Source: an uncultured Oscillospiraceae bacterium (GTDB lineage: Bacteria; Bacillota; Clostridia; Oscillospirales; Oscillospiraceae). Taken from it: DNA of 20,304 nt. Positions 20,204 through 20,304 of the stretch are shown piece by piece. The stretch is taken from positions 1 through 20,304 of the forward strand of contig CAJOCV010000013.1 of assembly GCA_905233785.1 (NCBI GenBank), read 5' to 3'. Position 1 is the first letter of the stretch. Each line of letters begins with the position of its first letter. Under the pieces are notes generated by a model. The model ran no database searches. It saw nothing but the letters and a program-made list of their open reading frames with translations, and had not been told where the DNA came from. A program made the translations under genes and the position numbers.

Positions 20204-20304
20204 TCAGCCTTCAATGGCAATGTACTTCTTTTCCGGCAGCTGCGGCTTTGCTTCCTTCTTCGGGATCTGCAGCGACAGGACACCGTGCTCCAGTTTGGCT
20301 TTGA
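20204..20304 (-). CDS. Hsp20/alpha-crystallin small heat-shock protein, C-terminal fragment
   Basis: Only the last 33 codons are in the window; the gene enters from the right edge. The translated end reads AKLEHGVLSLQIPKKEAKPQ, then LPEKKYIAIEG and a stop. This holds the GVLxLxxPK motif that ends the alpha-crystallin domain of Hsp20 chaperones, followed by a short C-terminal tail carrying an I-x-I-type element (IAI). These proteins form oligomers that hold unfolding proteins under stress. A terminator follows directly. The motif is distinctive, but most of the domain cannot be checked. Confidence 0.85.
   Translation of the reverse strand, partial: KAKLEHGVLSLQIPKKEAKPQLPEKKYIAIEG

Overview
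The window reads as a GC-rich Firmicute of class Clostridia, most likely an Oscillospiraceae-type gut bacterium. This is inferred from strong AAAGGAG/GGAGG ribosome binding sites, near-consensus sigma-A promoters, a ZTP riboswitch ahead of purE, a two-subunit PyrD/PyrK dihydroorotate dehydrogenase, and several dyad-rich intergenic repeats. No 16S gene or other taxonomic marker is present, so the family is an inference.

Left block (1-10953, minus strand): nucleotide synthesis. A single operon runs pyrC-carB-pyrK-pyrD-pyrF-pyrE-pyrB-guaB from a perfect TTGACA-17-TATAAT promoter. Almost every junction overlaps (several ATGA overlaps), so translation is probably coupled. It makes UMP from carbamoyl phosphate and aspartate, and it ends unexpectedly with guaB (IMP dehydrogenase, guanine nucleotide branch). 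carA, the glutaminase subunit that CarB normally needs, is absent. PyrB carries a C-terminal extension with the zinc-cysteine spacing of PyrI. Downstream, a separate promoter drives a ZTP-riboswitch/terminator leader, then purE and the start of purC (purine synthesis), which are separated by a MITE-like repeat.

Middle block (11003-17169, plus strand): L-rhamnose-type deoxysugar catabolism. A cupin-AraC regulator is followed by rhamnulokinase (rhaB), an AraA/FucI-superfamily sugar isomerase in the place of the usual RhaA, rhamnulose-1-phosphate aldolase (rhaD) and lactaldehyde reductase (fucO). A 21-bp perfect bidirectional terminator ends the block. The inferred route is rhamnose to rhamnulose to rhamnulose-1-phosphate to DHAP plus lactaldehyde, then 1,2-propanediol. 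Two of the intergenic gaps are filled by different dyad-symmetric repeats. No sugar transporter is present.

Right block (17218-20304): a membrane protein (minus) that joins an FUSC/aromatic-acid-exporter-type domain to what looks like a degenerate Cof-type HAD domain; a divergent sodium:neurotransmitter-symporter (NSS) family transporter; and the C-terminal end of an Hsp20 small heat-shock protein with its own terminator.

No tRNA, rRNA, CRISPR array, transposase or phage gene was seen. The best candidates for a second look are the FUSC-pseudoHAD fusion, the PyrB zinc-tail fusion, the AraA-type isomerase in a rhamnose operon, the Tritrichomonas-like IMP dehydrogenase at the end of a pyrimidine operon, and the repeats placed at gene ends.
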